Numbered from the stretch's first letter, positions 45,314 through 53,757 are shown. The stretch: 64,000 nt of DNA from Actinomadura luzonensis (GCF_022664455.2 NZ_JAKRKC020000002.1:1736001-1800000); one strand, 5' to 3'. The notes: generated by a model from the letters alone, not told the origin. Numbers and translations: made by a program.

Positions 45314-46030
45314 TTACCGCACGCGCGGCCGCACCCGCGGCGGCGGGTCCTCGAAGCGGGGCCGCTGCGGCGCCTCCCCGGTCACCTTGCGCACGATGCC
45401 GGCCGCCACCTGGTACAGCTTGACGTTCTTGTCCTGGGAGACGTGCCGGAGCATCTCGAACGCCTGCTGCGAGGTGCACCGACGCTGCGCCATGACGATG
45501 CCGAGCGCCTGGTCGATGACCGCCCGCGTGTTCAGCGCCTCCTTGAGCTGCGCGGCCACCTCCTTCATCCGGGCCGCGTCCAGCGCCGCGCGGAACAGCA
45601 GGCCGATGTGCTCGGCCGTCACCCGCGCGGTCACCCGGGTCGCCTCCGCGAAGCCGCCGCCCTCGCGCGAGTAGAGCGTCAGCACGCCCAGCATCAGGCC
45701 CTCCGACTTCAGCGGCTCGGAGTGCAGGCTCTTCAGGCCGGACTCGGCGGTGAAGCGCTGCCAGCGGGCGTCGGAGACCGCGTCGCCCGACGTCACGGGC
45801 TCGCCGGTGCCGAGCGCGTCGAGGGACGGGCCCTGCCCGGTGATCGACTGCAGCTCGTCCAGCAGCTCCGCGCGGGCGTGGGAGCAGGCGACCGTGCGCA
45901 GGCCGTCCTCGCCGCAGAGTGCGATGCTCACCATGGGGGCGTCGGGCATGGACCGGGTCGCGATGGAGACGCAGTCCGCGAGCGCCCGTTCGAACTCCTC
46001 GATGTCCGTGGGGACACTAGGCCGGTTCAA
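45314..46030 (-). CDS. GAF-ANTAR response protein
   Basis: 238 residues. The N-terminal GAF domain contains CVSIATRSMPDAPMVSIAL and LHSEPLKSEGLMLGVLTLYSREGGGF. The C-terminal ANTAR RNA-binding domain has QLKEALNTRAVIDQALGIVMAQRRCTSQQAFEMLRHVSQDKNVKLYQVAAGIV. It should bind paired stem-loop antiterminators. TTG 46030 is preceded by GAGGG at seven bases. It is encoded in the same direction as fxsB but 156 bp away, and the gap holds TTGACT as a possible -35 for fxsB. A role in the RiPP locus is unproven. Confidence 0.9.
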   Translation of the reverse strand: MNRPSVPTDIEEFERALADCVSIATRSMPDAPMVSIALCGEDGLRTVACSHARAELLDELQSITGQGPSLDALGTGEPVTSGDAVSDARWQRFTAESGLKSLHSEPLKSEGLMLGVLTLYSREGGGFAEATRVTARVTAEHIGLLFRAALDAARMKEVAAQLKEALNTRAVIDQALGIVMAQRRCTSQQAFEMLRHVSQDKNVKLYQVAAGIVRKVTGEAPQRPRFEDPPPRVRPRVR

Positions 46031-46108
46031 CGAAGATCCCTCGCCCTCGGTTGTCCGGACCGTCCGTCAGGTAAGCCTGCCCTGCTGGGAGGCCCCTACG
46101 CTACCCTC

Positions 46109-47119
46109 TCAGGACACCCTTGAGGAGACATATGCGTCGATCTCGGCCAGGTAGGAGTCCTTCAGGCGCCGGGGGAGCCAGGTCACCTCGAACGCGTTGC
46201 GCTCCAGCCCCGCCAGCTCCTCCTCGTTGAGCTGCAGGGCCTCGTGCAGGGCGATCAGGTTCTCCTGTACGTAGCCGGCGAAGTAGGCCGGATCGTCGGA
46301 GTTGACCGTCACCCGCACGCCCAGGTCCATCAGCTTGCGGATGCCCTCGGCCTTCAGCGAGCCGGTGACGTAGCCGTTCGAGATCGGGCTGCAGGTGAGC
46401 CCCATGCCGCGCTCCCGTACCAGCTCGACCAGCCGCTGGTCCTCCAGGATGTTGACGCCGTGGTCGATGCGGTCGACGCCGATGTCCTCGATCGCCTGGC
46501 GGATGTGCTCGGCCGCGTCGTCCTGGTCCACGTCGCAGTGCATGGTCAGCAGGTAGCCCTCCGCGCGGGCGCGGGCGTACACCTCGGCGAACTTGAGCGG
46601 CGGGTTGCCCTGCTCGTCGGAGTCCAGGCCGACGCCCGCGATCCACTCCTTGTACGGCAACGACTCCAGCAGCGTCGCCATCGCGTACTCGGGCTGGAAG
46701 TCGCGCAGGAAGCACATGATGAGCTGCGCGCGCACCCCGAGCCGCGCCTCGGCGTCCAGCAGCGCCCGCCGCAGCCCCCGGATCACCACGTCGAACGGCA
46801 CCCCGCGCCCGGTGTGCGCCTGGGGATCGAAGAAGATCTCCGCGTAGCGCACGTTCTGCGCCGCCGCCTTGCGCAGGTAGGCCATGGCCAGGTCGTAGAA
46901 GTCGGGCTCGGTGCGCAGCACCCGCATGCCCTCGTAGTAGACGGTGAGGAAGGACGGCAGGCTGTCGAACGAGTACGCCGCCCGCATCTCCTCCACCGAC
47001 CGGTACGGCAGCTCCAGCCCGTTGCGGGCGGCCAGCTCGAACTTGAGCTCGGGCTCCAAGGTGCCCTCGATGTGCAGGTGCAGCTCGCACTTGGGCAGCC
47101 CGGCGATGAAGTCCTCCAT
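46109..47119 (-). CDS. Adenosine deaminase family protein, probably adenine deaminase
   Basis: 336 residues. Zinc ligands in KCELHLHIEGTLEPEL, HCDVDQD, DHGVNILEDQRLVELV and NSDDPAYFAGYV. HIEGTLEP and SDDPAYF resemble adenine deaminase (Aah1-type) rather than adenosine deaminase. The product would be hypoxanthine from adenine in purine salvage. ATG 47119. It is intact and ends within the neighbouring intergenic sequence. Confidence 0.9.
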   Translation of the reverse strand: MEDFIAGLPKCELHLHIEGTLEPELKFELAARNGLELPYRSVEEMRAAYSFDSLPSFLTVYYEGMRVLRTEPDFYDLAMAYLRKAAAQNVRYAEIFFDPQAHTGRGVPFDVVIRGLRRALLDAEARLGVRAQLIMCFLRDFQPEYAMATLLESLPYKEWIAGVGLDSDEQGNPPLKFAEVYARARAEGYLLTMHCDVDQDDAAEHIRQAIEDIGVDRIDHGVNILEDQRLVELVRERGMGLTCSPISNGYVTGSLKAEGIRKLMDLGVRVTVNSDDPAYFAGYVQENLIALHEALQLNEEELAGLERNAFEVTWLPRRLKDSYLAEIDAYVSSRVS

Positions 47120-47170
47120 CGACCCAGCGTAGAAGACTCAGGCCAGAAGACCCAGGCCAGCAGACCCAGG

Positions 47171-48046
47171 CTAGAAGACCAGGGCGAGCCCCGCCGCGAA
47201 CAGCACCCCGTAGGCCAGCTGCAGCTTGCCCGTCTGCTGCAGCACGCCGATCAGCGCGGGCCCGACCGCCTTGCCCAGCACCGCCCGGATCGGCGTGATC
47301 GCCAGCGGCGCCGCCAGCAGCACCAGCGCCGCCCACGGCGTGATCGGCACCATCGCCAGCGCCACCGCGAACGGCACCACCTGGCAGGCCACGTACAACG
47401 CCCGGGTGCGCTCCGGCCCCAGCACGACCGCCAGCGTGCGCTTGCCCGCCTGCCCGTCGGTGCCGACGTCGCGCAGGTTGTTGACCACCAGCATGGAGCA
47501 CGACAGCAGGCCCACCGGGATCGAGGCGATCAGCGCCGCCCAGCTCAGCGACTCGGTCTGCACGTACGCCGTGCCCACCACCGGCACCACGCCGAAGAAC
47601 ACGAACACGGCCAGCTCGCCCAGCCCCCGGTAGCCGTACGGGCGCTTGCCGCCGGTGTAGAACCAGGCGGCGGCGATGCAGGCCGCGCCGACCAGCAGGA
47701 TCCACCACGCCCGCGTCACCAGGACCAGCACCAGGCCGAGCACCGCGGCGACCGCGAAGCAGCCCAGCGCGGCCGTCAGCACCGCACGCGGGCTCGCCGC
47801 GCGCGAGCCGACCAGCCGCATCGGGCCGACCCGCTCGTCGTCGGTGCCGCGGATGCCGTCGCTGTAGTCGTTGGCGTAGTTGACGCCGATCTGCAGGGCG
47901 AGCGCCACGAACAGCGCCAGGACCGCCCGCCACCACACGAAAGAGCCTTCACCGATCGCCACGCCCGTGCCCACCATGACGGGGACGACGGCGTTGGGCA
48001 GCGTGCGCGGGCGCGCGCCGGCGATCCACTGGCCGGGGGTTGCCAT
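47171..48046 (-). CDS. menA: 1,4-dihydroxy-2-naphthoate prenyltransferase
   Basis: 291 residues, about eight or nine membrane helices of the UbiA fold. The first Asp-rich motif is NYANDYSDGIRGTD. The loop GGKRPYGYRGLGELAVFVFFG and the second motif NNLRDVGTDGQAGKRTLAV are both present. It attaches the polyprenyl chain in menaquinone synthesis by the classical Men route. ATG 48046 has AAGGAAGG upstream. Confidence 0.95.
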   Translation of the reverse strand: MATPGQWIAGARPRTLPNAVVPVMVGTGVAIGEGSFVWWRAVLALFVALALQIGVNYANDYSDGIRGTDDERVGPMRLVGSRAASPRAVLTAALGCFAVAAVLGLVLVLVTRAWWILLVGAACIAAAWFYTGGKRPYGYRGLGELAVFVFFGVVPVVGTAYVQTESLSWAALIASIPVGLLSCSMLVVNNLRDVGTDGQAGKRTLAVVLGPERTRALYVACQVVPFAVALAMVPITPWAALVLLAAPLAITPIRAVLGKAVGPALIGVLQQTGKLQLAYGVLFAAGLALVF

Positions 48047-48054
48047 GTCCTTCC

Positions 48055-48663
48055 TTAACTGATGTCCGTAGTGAGCCTGACCATGCGGATCGGGCGGCCC
48101 ATGTCGAGGACGCGCTCGGCCATGTCCTCGCCCCAGCCGGCCGACTCCAGGAAGCCGAGCACCGCGTGGTTGTCGGCGAAGACCCACGTCACGATCTGCC
48201 GGAAGCCGTCCTCGCGCAGGTAGTCGACCGTGGCGTTGAGCAGGCGGCTGCCGTGGCCGCGGCGCACGAAGTCGGGGTCGACGAGCAGCGTCAGCATCTC
48301 GGCCGTCACGCTGGGGTCGAGGTCGGGGTCCTCGGCGGGGGCGTGCGAGGCCAGGCCGACCACGCGCTCGCCGCCGCGCGGCGTCACGAGCGCGGCGCTG
48401 CCGCCCGCGCCGAGCGCCGGGAAGCCCTCGGTGTCGAGGATGGTCTCCACCGCCACCAGCACCCGGTGCATGGGGCTGGGGGGCGCGACGATCGCCTCGT
48501 CCCACTGGCGCAGCCACATCTTCTCGGCCGCGGGGCCGGTCATCTGCTCAAGCGGCCCCTCCGGGAGGAAGTCCCGGTAGCCGTAGCGCCAGGCGCGGAT
48601 CTGACAATTCGCAACCTGGAGCACATCCTCGCGCCGGGCCGCCCGGACGCCTACGTCTGCCAT
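48055..48663 (-). CDS. GNAT-family acetyltransferase
   Basis: 202 residues. GVRAARREDVLQVANCQIRAWRYGYRDFLPEGPLEQM at the start and MLTLLVDPDFVRRGHGSRLLNATVDYLREDGFRQIVTWVFADNHAVLGFLESAGW contain the acetyl-CoA loop and the final strand. Acceptor unknown. ATG 48663 has AAGGAG nine bases upstream. Codes on the same strand as menA, with 8 bp between them. Confidence 0.9.
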   Translation of the reverse strand: MADVGVRAARREDVLQVANCQIRAWRYGYRDFLPEGPLEQMTGPAAEKMWLRQWDEAIVAPPSPMHRVLVAVETILDTEGFPALGAGGSAALVTPRGGERVVGLASHAPAEDPDLDPSVTAEMLTLLVDPDFVRRGHGSRLLNATVDYLREDGFRQIVTWVFADNHAVLGFLESAGWGEDMAERVLDMGRPIRMVRLTTDIS

Positions 48664-48707
48664 CTCGGCCCGCTCCTTCGCCTGCCGTTCATGCCACAAG
48701 GCACGAG

Positions 48708-49247
48708 TTACACCGTATCGGTGTTTGAGGCTTGGAGACGACGCGAACCCCGCTTCCTCGCCCGGTAAGCCCGTGTCTTGGTGCGGTTTCCGCATACCCG
48801 CATCGAACACCACGACCGGGAACGGTTTCTGGACGAGTCGATGAACGCCCATTGACACGTTCCCTCCGCGCACACCTTCAGCCGCTCCCACGTGGCGCCG
48901 AGGGTCGCGGCGGCGATCCTGGCCAGCCCGCCCGCGACGCCGTCAGCGGCCGGCACCAGCTCGGGCGCGCCGTCCCGGCCCACGCCGACCCGCAGCGGGA
49001 GGGCGGGCAGCGCGAAGGCGGGCAGGGCGGCCGGCTCGCGCCGCAGCGCCGCCCTGATGCCCTCGCGGAGGGCGTGCGCGGTGTGCAGGTCGTCGTCGGT
49101 GGCGCGGTCGCGCGCACCGGCCAGGCCGCGCTCGCGCAGCCAGACGGCCAGCTCGGCCGGGGAGGACAGCTCGTCGGTGTCGGACTCGACGTCGTAGGTG
49201 TTCACGAAGTCTCGGACGAGCTCCGCGGGGAACGACATGACCACCAC
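48708..49247 (-). CDS. CGNR zinc-finger (ABATE domain) regulator
   Basis: 179 residues. The N-terminal ABATE domain has RDFVNTYDVESDTDELSSPAELAVWLRERGLA. The C-terminal finger is RLKVCAEGTCQWAFIDSSRNRSRSWCSMRVCGNRTKTRAYRARKR with the four Cys and the CGNR tetrad. Such proteins are putative transcription regulators. The tail is basic. Confidence 0.92.
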   Translation of the reverse strand: MVVMSFPAELVRDFVNTYDVESDTDELSSPAELAVWLRERGLAGARDRATDDDLHTAHALREGIRAALRREPAALPAFALPALPLRVGVGRDGAPELVPAADGVAGGLARIAAATLGATWERLKVCAEGTCQWAFIDSSRNRSRSWCSMRVCGNRTKTRAYRARKRGSRRLQASNTDTV

Positions 49248-49296
49248 TCTACTGGCCGATCATGGTCTCCATGATCGCAGGGGACGTCCGCCCGCG

Positions 49297-50703
49297 TCAC
49301 CCGACGTCGTGGAACGCCCGAGCCAGGCGGCGCACCCCCTCGTCCAGCTCGGCCAGGTGCGCGGCGGCGACGTGCGTCAGCCGCAGGCGCGGCCCCGGCG
49401 GCTCGGACGGGTAGTACATCCGGCCCGGGCTCACCAGGACGCCGTTGCGCCTGGCGGCCTCCACCAGCGCGTCCTCGTCCAGCTCGGCGGGCAGCCGGAG
49501 CCACAGGTGCATGCCGCCGGCGGGCAGCAGGTGCGGTTCGGCCCCGCCGGGCAGCCGGGCGGCGAGCGCGGCGGCCAGGGCGTGCCGGCGGGCGCGCAGC
49601 TCGGCGTGCACGGCCGCCAGATGCCGTTGCCAGGCCGGGGACCCGACCAGCTCCAGCGCGGTCTCCTGGAGCGGCCTGGCCACGAAGAACGACTCCACGA
49701 GCTGGCCCGCCCGCAGCCGGTGCGCGGCCGGACCGCGGGCGATCACCGCCGCCACCCGCATGCTGGGAGAGAGGATCTTGGTCAGGGACCGGACGTGCAC
49801 CACCGTGCCGTGCTCGTCCATCGAGGCGAGCGTCGGCGGCGGCTGCTCGGTGAGGTAGTGGGCGTAGTCGTCCTCGATCACGAACGCGCCCGCCGCCCGC
49901 GCCACCTCCAGCACCTGCCGGCGGCGGTCGAGGGGAAGGGTGGCGCCGGTGGGGTTGTGCAGGGTGGGCTGGCAGAAGAAGACGCGGGCGCCGGTCACCG
50001 CGAACGCCTCGGCCAGCAGCTCGGGGCGCACGCCGTCCCGGTCCATGGGCACGGCGGTCGCGCGCAGCCCGGCCGCCTTCGCCGCGGCCAGCGCGCCCGG
50101 GTACGTCGGCGTCTCCACCAGGACCGGCGTCCCCGGGGCGGCGAGCGCCCGGAAGGCGTGCGTGAGCGCCGCCTGGCCGCCGCTGACGATCAGCGCGTCG
50201 TTCGCGGTCACGTCGCCGCCCGTCTGGCCGGCGAACCAGCGCCGCAGCTCGGGCAGGCCGGTGAGAGGCGGCTTGCCCCACGCCCCGGGCCGGCGCGCCG
50301 CGCGCGCCGCGGCCGCCGCGAGCTGCCGGTCGGGCCGCAGCCCCGGATGCAGGTAACCCCCGGTCAGCGGGACGACGCCGTCGGCCGCCTCGGCCAGCAG
50401 CGCCGCGACCGGGCCCTCGTCCACCACGCGGTCACCGAGCGCCACCGTCTGCCAGGACAGGTCCGCGGCCTCCCGGCCGCCGCTCGCGCTGCGGTGCTGG
50501 GTCACGAAGGCGCCGGCGCCCGGCCTGGTCACCACCTTGCCCTCGGCGGCGAGCCGGCCGATGGCGCGCGAGACGGTGACGGGGGAGACGTTGTGCCGGC
50601 GCATGATCTCGCGACTGGACGGGAGGCGGGCGCCCGGGCCCAGGCGGGCGGCCTCTTCGCGCAGTATCGCGGCGATATGGGCGATACTGCTATCGTTGGT
50701 CAT
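49297..50703 (-). CDS. MocR-family regulator (GntR HTH fused to aminotransferase I)
   Basis: 468 residues. A GntR winged helix (IAHIAAILREEAARLGPGARLPSSREIMRRHNVSPVTVSRAIGRLAAEGKVVTRPGAGAFV) is fused to a fold-type I PLP domain with ETPTYPGALAAAKAAGLR, CQPTLHNPTGATLP, IEDDYAHYL and the Schiff-base Lys region HVRSLTKILSPSMRVA. MocR proteins commonly control amino-acid/PLP or transport genes. ATG 50703 overlaps the divergent EamA ATG (CATG). GATAnnnnTATC palindromes at 50683 and 50714 are probable operators. The EamA exporter is the obvious target. Confidence 0.93.
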   Translation of the reverse strand: MTNDSSIAHIAAILREEAARLGPGARLPSSREIMRRHNVSPVTVSRAIGRLAAEGKVVTRPGAGAFVTQHRSASGGREAADLSWQTVALGDRVVDEGPVAALLAEAADGVVPLTGGYLHPGLRPDRQLAAAAARAARRPGAWGKPPLTGLPELRRWFAGQTGGDVTANDALIVSGGQAALTHAFRALAAPGTPVLVETPTYPGALAAAKAAGLRATAVPMDRDGVRPELLAEAFAVTGARVFFCQPTLHNPTGATLPLDRRRQVLEVARAAGAFVIEDDYAHYLTEQPPPTLASMDEHGTVVHVRSLTKILSPSMRVAAVIARGPAAHRLRAGQLVESFFVARPLQETALELVGSPAWQRHLAAVHAELRARRHALAAALAARLPGGAEPHLLPAGGMHLWLRLPAELDEDALVEAARRNGVLVSPGRMYYPSEPPGPRLRLTHVAAAHLAELDEGVRRLARAFHDVG

Positions 50704-50725
50704 GAAGGACCATGATAGCGCTATC
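50661..50725. promoter_or_regulatory. Divergent MocR/EamA promoter-operator region
   Basis: GATACTGCTATC (50683-50694) and GATAGCGCTATC (50714-50725) are palindromes 31 bp apart. GCAGTATCGC (50661-50670) and GCGATACTGC (50681-50690) form a perfect 10-bp inverted repeat. TATCGT (50691-50696) could be the -10 box for EamA and TATCAT (50717-50712) that for MocR, both 5-8 bases from their ATGs. Confidence 0.65.
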
Positions 50726-51709
50726 GTCGCGGACGGAGTAGCGGTCCCACCCGCCCCTACCGAGCGGGCGACTCCGGTCGCGCGGCCGACCCGCACCGCC
50801 GGGTCGCCCTTCTCCACAGCTCGACCGGCGAGAACGGCCGCAGGGGCACAAGGCACCTTCCTCGCCTTCCTCGGCGTCCTGGCCTTCTCCGGCTCCTTCC
50901 CCGGCACCGTCTACGCCATGGAGGGCTTCAACCCCTGGCTGGTGGCCATCGGCCGGGCCGCCGTCGCCGGGCTGCTCGCCGTCCTGTGCCTGCGCGCCGC
51001 CGGCCGCCCCCTCCTCCCGCCCCGCCGCCTCTGGCGCCCCTACGCTCTGATCTCCCTCGGCGTCGTGTTCGGCTTCCCGGTCTTCAGCGGCCTGGCCCTG
51101 GCCCTGGGCTCCAGTACGTCCCACGCCGCCGTGATCACGGCCCTGCTCCCGGCGACCACGGCCGCGTGCGCCGTCCTGCGCGCCGGGGAGCGCCCCCGTC
51201 CCCTCTTCTGGGCGGCCTGCCTGGCGGGCGCCGCCGCCATCACCACCTTCACCTTCCTCCAGCAGGGCGACACGCAGGCCGCCGCCTGGCCCGACCTGCT
51301 CCTGCTCGCCGCCCTCCTCTCGGCCGCGATCGGCTACACCGAAGGAGGCCGCCTGGCCCGCGACACGCCCGGCTGGCAGGTGATCTCGCACGCCCTCGTC
51401 CTGTCGCTGCCGGTCACCCTCCCCGTCGCGGCCGTGCTGGCGGTGCTCACCCCCGTCACTCCGTCCGTGCCGGCTCTCGCGGGCTTCGCCTACGTCGCGG
51501 TGATCTCCATGTTCCTGGGCTTCTTCCCGTGGTACGCGGGACTCGCCAAGGGCGGCATCGCCCGCGCCGGCCAGACCCAGCTCACCCAGCCCATCCTGAC
51601 GCTGGTGTGGGCCTGGTTCCTCATGGGCGAACGATTCGGCCCGGTCACGGTCGCCGCCGCGCTCGCGGTTCTCGTCTGCGTGGCCATCACGCAGCGTGCC
51701 CGTACTTGA
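50702..51709 (+). CDS. EamA-family (DMT) transporter
   Basis: 335 residues. A polar N-terminus of about 50 residues precedes ten helices: TFLAFLGVLAFSGSFPGTVYAMEGFNPWLVAIGRAAVAGLLAVLC and so on, with the second EamA repeat starting near LLLLAALLSAAIGYTEGGRLARD and ending with PILTLVWAWFLMGERFGPVTVAAALAVLVCVAI. Probable metabolite exporter. ATG 50702 is the only in-frame start before the first helix and is probably leaderless. Regulated by the divergent MocR. Confidence 0.88.
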   Translation: MKDHDSAIVADGVAVPPAPTERATPVARPTRTAGSPFSTARPARTAAGAQGTFLAFLGVLAFSGSFPGTVYAMEGFNPWLVAIGRAAVAGLLAVLCLRAAGRPLLPPRRLWRPYALISLGVVFGFPVFSGLALALGSSTSHAAVITALLPATTAACAVLRAGERPRPLFWAACLAGAAAITTFTFLQQGDTQAAAWPDLLLLAALLSAAIGYTEGGRLARDTPGWQVISHALVLSLPVTLPVAAVLAVLTPVTPSVPALAGFAYVAVISMFLGFFPWYAGLAKGGIARAGQTQLTQPILTLVWAWFLMGERFGPVTVAAALAVLVCVAITQRART

Positions 51710-51757
51710 AAGCCGTGACGCCGCCCCGCAGGATTGAGGGAGGAGGTGTCACAAACT

Positions 51758-52780
51758 ATGGCGGACCTCACGATCCCGGAGGGCGGCTTCTGGCCCGCGC
51801 CGGAAATCCCGCAGCCCAACATCTATCCCATGGAGTGGCGCGTCGAGACGGAGAAACTCGCCGCGATCTACGAGAAGTCCAAGCGCATGCTCTGGAACCC
51901 GGCCGACCTGCCCTGGGACGGCCTCAAGCCGGAGGACTTCACCCGCGAGCAGCGCCTGGGCATCATGTACTGGTTCGCCGTCCTGGCCAACTTCGACGCC
52001 TCGGGCCCGGCCGTCTTCGCCCGCGCCACCATCCAGGCGTTCGAGAAGCACGAGGAGGACCCGGTCCGCAAGTGCTTCTTCTCCATCACCCGCGACGAGA
52101 TGAACCACGAGGAGTGCTGCCAGCGCACCATCGCCAAGCTCTGGCCCGGCGGCCCCCTTAACTGGACCCCGTCCGACGACCTCGAACGCGCCGCCCACAA
52201 CAACATCGGCTGGCTCTACCACAACGGCGGTCGCTACTGGAACGGCTACAACGCCGCCGTCGGCAAGTACACGCTGCCGGTCCTGTTCACCAGCTTCATG
52301 ATGGGCGAGATGGCCGCCTCGACACTGTTCCGCGGCATGTCGTCCGGCACGCAGCATCCGGTCTTCAGCGAGATGTTCCAGCGCATCGGCCGCGACGAGT
52401 CCCGCCACCTGCAGATCTGCATGACCATCCTCGACAACGAATGGCCCGGCCTCACCGACGACACCCGCAGCCTCATCACCCGCCAGCTCAGGGCCGGCTT
52501 CGTCTTCCTCAGCATGATCCTCTGGGAGCCGCCCGAGGGCTTCTGGGAACTGCCGCCGTACTTCCTCGCCAACCACCGTGTCCTCATGGACCACGCCAGG
52601 GAGGCGGGCCTCGGCGTGCTGTCGTACGAGGAGCAGGCGGAGAACTGGCGGGTCGCCATGGCCCGCGTGCGCGCCATCGTCGAACGCTGGGGCATCGCCT
52701 TCCCGGCCATTCCCGAGCTGGACCTGGAAGGCGTCGAAGTCGACATCATCGACCCAGAAGACATCATCCCGGTGTTCTGA
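51758..52780 (+). CDS. R2-like diiron ferritin-fold protein of unknown substrate
   Basis: 340 residues, helical. Two E-x-x-H pairs are visible, ITRDEMNHEECC and IGRDESRHLQI. MMGEMAAST supplies a further Glu, and VFARATIQAFEKHEEDP is the likely first helix. This is the ligand pattern of ribonucleotide-reductase-R2-like carboxylate diiron enzymes. It is not a ferritin and not a canonical NrdF. Oxygenase or oxidase activity is possible, but no partner is nearby. ATG 51758 lies 11 bases after AGGAGG, and GTG 51746 is an alternative. It is the last gene before the accessory island. Confidence 0.8.
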   Translation: MADLTIPEGGFWPAPEIPQPNIYPMEWRVETEKLAAIYEKSKRMLWNPADLPWDGLKPEDFTREQRLGIMYWFAVLANFDASGPAVFARATIQAFEKHEEDPVRKCFFSITRDEMNHEECCQRTIAKLWPGGPLNWTPSDDLERAAHNNIGWLYHNGGRYWNGYNAAVGKYTLPVLFTSFMMGEMAASTLFRGMSSGTQHPVFSEMFQRIGRDESRHLQICMTILDNEWPGLTDDTRSLITRQLRAGFVFLSMILWEPPEGFWELPPYFLANHRVLMDHAREAGLGVLSYEEQAENWRVAMARVRAIVERWGIAFPAIPELDLEGVEVDIIDPEDIIPVF

Positions 52781-52919
52781 GCGGGGTGCGGTGATCGAGG
52801 TGGGTGTGTCGGTCGTGGCGCTGACCTGCAAAGAGACAACAGGATGCGTCTCTGGGCGTATCAGTGCGTCTCACGACGTCTCAAGATCATGACGCACGGC
52901 TGACGCACGCCCACGAAAG

Positions 52920-52949
52920 CGCCCCGCCACCCGATGGAGCGGCGGGGCG
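52920..52949 (-). terminator. Terminator of the small GntR gene
   Basis: A perfect 9-bp stem (52920-52928 with 52941-52949), loop of twelve. The preceding 140 bp of the ferritin-like/GntR gap has repeated GACGCAC and GCGTCTC motifs and no gene. Confidence 0.6.
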
Positions 52950-52965
52950 TCGTGCGTCACGTCGG

Positions 52966-53211
52966 TCAGTCTTCGTCGTCGGGCGGCTCAGGCCCGACGA
53001 ACGACCCGAGGTTCGGCCGCGTGTAGATCAAGCCGCGATCACGGAGCCCCGCCACAGCCTTCCGCGCGGTGATCTTCGCAACCCCGAACTCCTCGATGAT
53101 CTGCCGCTCCGTGATCATCCGACCCGGCTGGTACTCGCCCGTGGTGATGCGCCGGCGGATGACCCGGACGATCTGCTCCCAACGCGGGAGATCATCACGC
53201 CAGTTGATCAT
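52966..53211 (-). CDS. Small GntR regulator (winged helix only), copy 1
   Basis: 81 residues, consisting almost entirely of the GntR DNA-binding domain: RWEQIVRVIRRRITTGEYQPGRMITERQIIEEFGVAKITARKAVAGLRDRGLIYTRPNLGSFV, with an acidic tail. No effector domain. ATG 53211 has no ribosome site. TACGCT ends eight bases upstream and overlaps a perfect 9-bp palindrome at 53215-53236, which suggests autorepression. Such short GntR proteins are typical regulators on actinomycete plasmids and integrative elements. Confidence 0.85.
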   Translation of the reverse strand: MINWRDDLPRWEQIVRVIRRRITTGEYQPGRMITERQIIEEFGVAKITARKAVAGLRDRGLIYTRPNLGSFVGPEPPDDED

Positions 53212-53214
53212 GAC

Positions 53215-53236
53215 GTGTGAGCGTAAGCGCTCACAC
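53215..53236. promoter_or_regulatory. Palindromic operator of small GntR copy 1
   Basis: GTGTGAGCG-TAAG-CGCTCACAC, perfect 9-bp arms. It overlaps the -10 box (53225-53220) of the minus-strand GntR gene. Confidence 0.65.
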
Positions 53237-53340
53237 CCGTCCCCCCGTACGCAGAAGGCCGCATGAGTAGGCGTAGGTGCCTATAGACCGCACTGACCCG
53301 GCTCGGTTACCGTAGGTACCCGCTCGACCGTCGCCTGCGA

Positions 53341-53610
53341 CTAGCCCTCGCCGCGACGGTCGGGCACACCCTCCTGCGAACGATCCACCACGAAGGTGCC
53401 CCGCGCCTTGACCGTGATCAGCAGACCCTCGTCGCGAAGGATCCCCACAGCCCGCCGGACCGTGTCCCGCCCGAGCTCGTGCATCTGCATCAACCGCTGC
53501 TCTGTCGGGATCGGCCGGTTCGGCGGCAGTTCCCCGCTCTTGATCTGCGCCCGCAGCAGATCGGCCAGTTGCTGGTACAGCGGCTCCGGCCCCTCGTGGT
53601 CGATCGTCAT
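53341..53610 (-). CDS. Small GntR regulator (winged helix only), copy 2
   Basis: 89 residues. PLYQQLADLLRAQIKSGELPPNRPIPTEQRLMQMHELGRDTVRRAVGILRDEGLLITVKARGTFVV is a complete GntR helix-turn-helix and wing, then a short tail. ATG 53610 is chosen because TAGCGT (53624-53619) ends eight bases away. An in-frame start farther upstream (53649) would include the operator. It diverges from the transfer operon and is a likely KorSA-like repressor of it. Confidence 0.85.
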   Translation of the reverse strand: MTIDHEGPEPLYQQLADLLRAQIKSGELPPNRPIPTEQRLMQMHELGRDTVRRAVGILRDEGLLITVKARGTFVVDRSQEGVPDRRGEG

Positions 53611-53631
53611 GGCCACGGACGCTAAATGTCC

Positions 53632-53687
53632 GCCAACGTGGCCCATCACTCGCCCCTGTTGGCGAACGTAGTCGAACGTTTGCCAAC
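53632..53687. promoter_or_regulatory. GTTGGC repeat operator between GntR copy 2 and the tra operon
   Basis: GTTGGCGAACG (53658-53668) and CGTTTGCCAAC (53677-53687) form an inverted repeat with one mismatch. A third half-site GCCAACG is at 53632-53638, in the GntR promoter. Confidence 0.6.
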
Positions 53688-53715
53688 GTTTGGTCTAGTC
53701 TCGAAAGAAAAGGGC

Positions 53716-53757
53716 GGCCCCGGCCTCAGTGCGCGAACACCGAGGGGTTCCGGGGCC
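53716..53757 (+). promoter_or_regulatory. Leader hairpin of the tra operon
   Basis: GGCCCCGG (53716-53723) pairs with CCGGGGCC (53750-53757), and inner CCTC with GAGG. It lies between the -10-like TAGTCT (53696) and the first gene. Possible attenuator. Confidence 0.4.
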
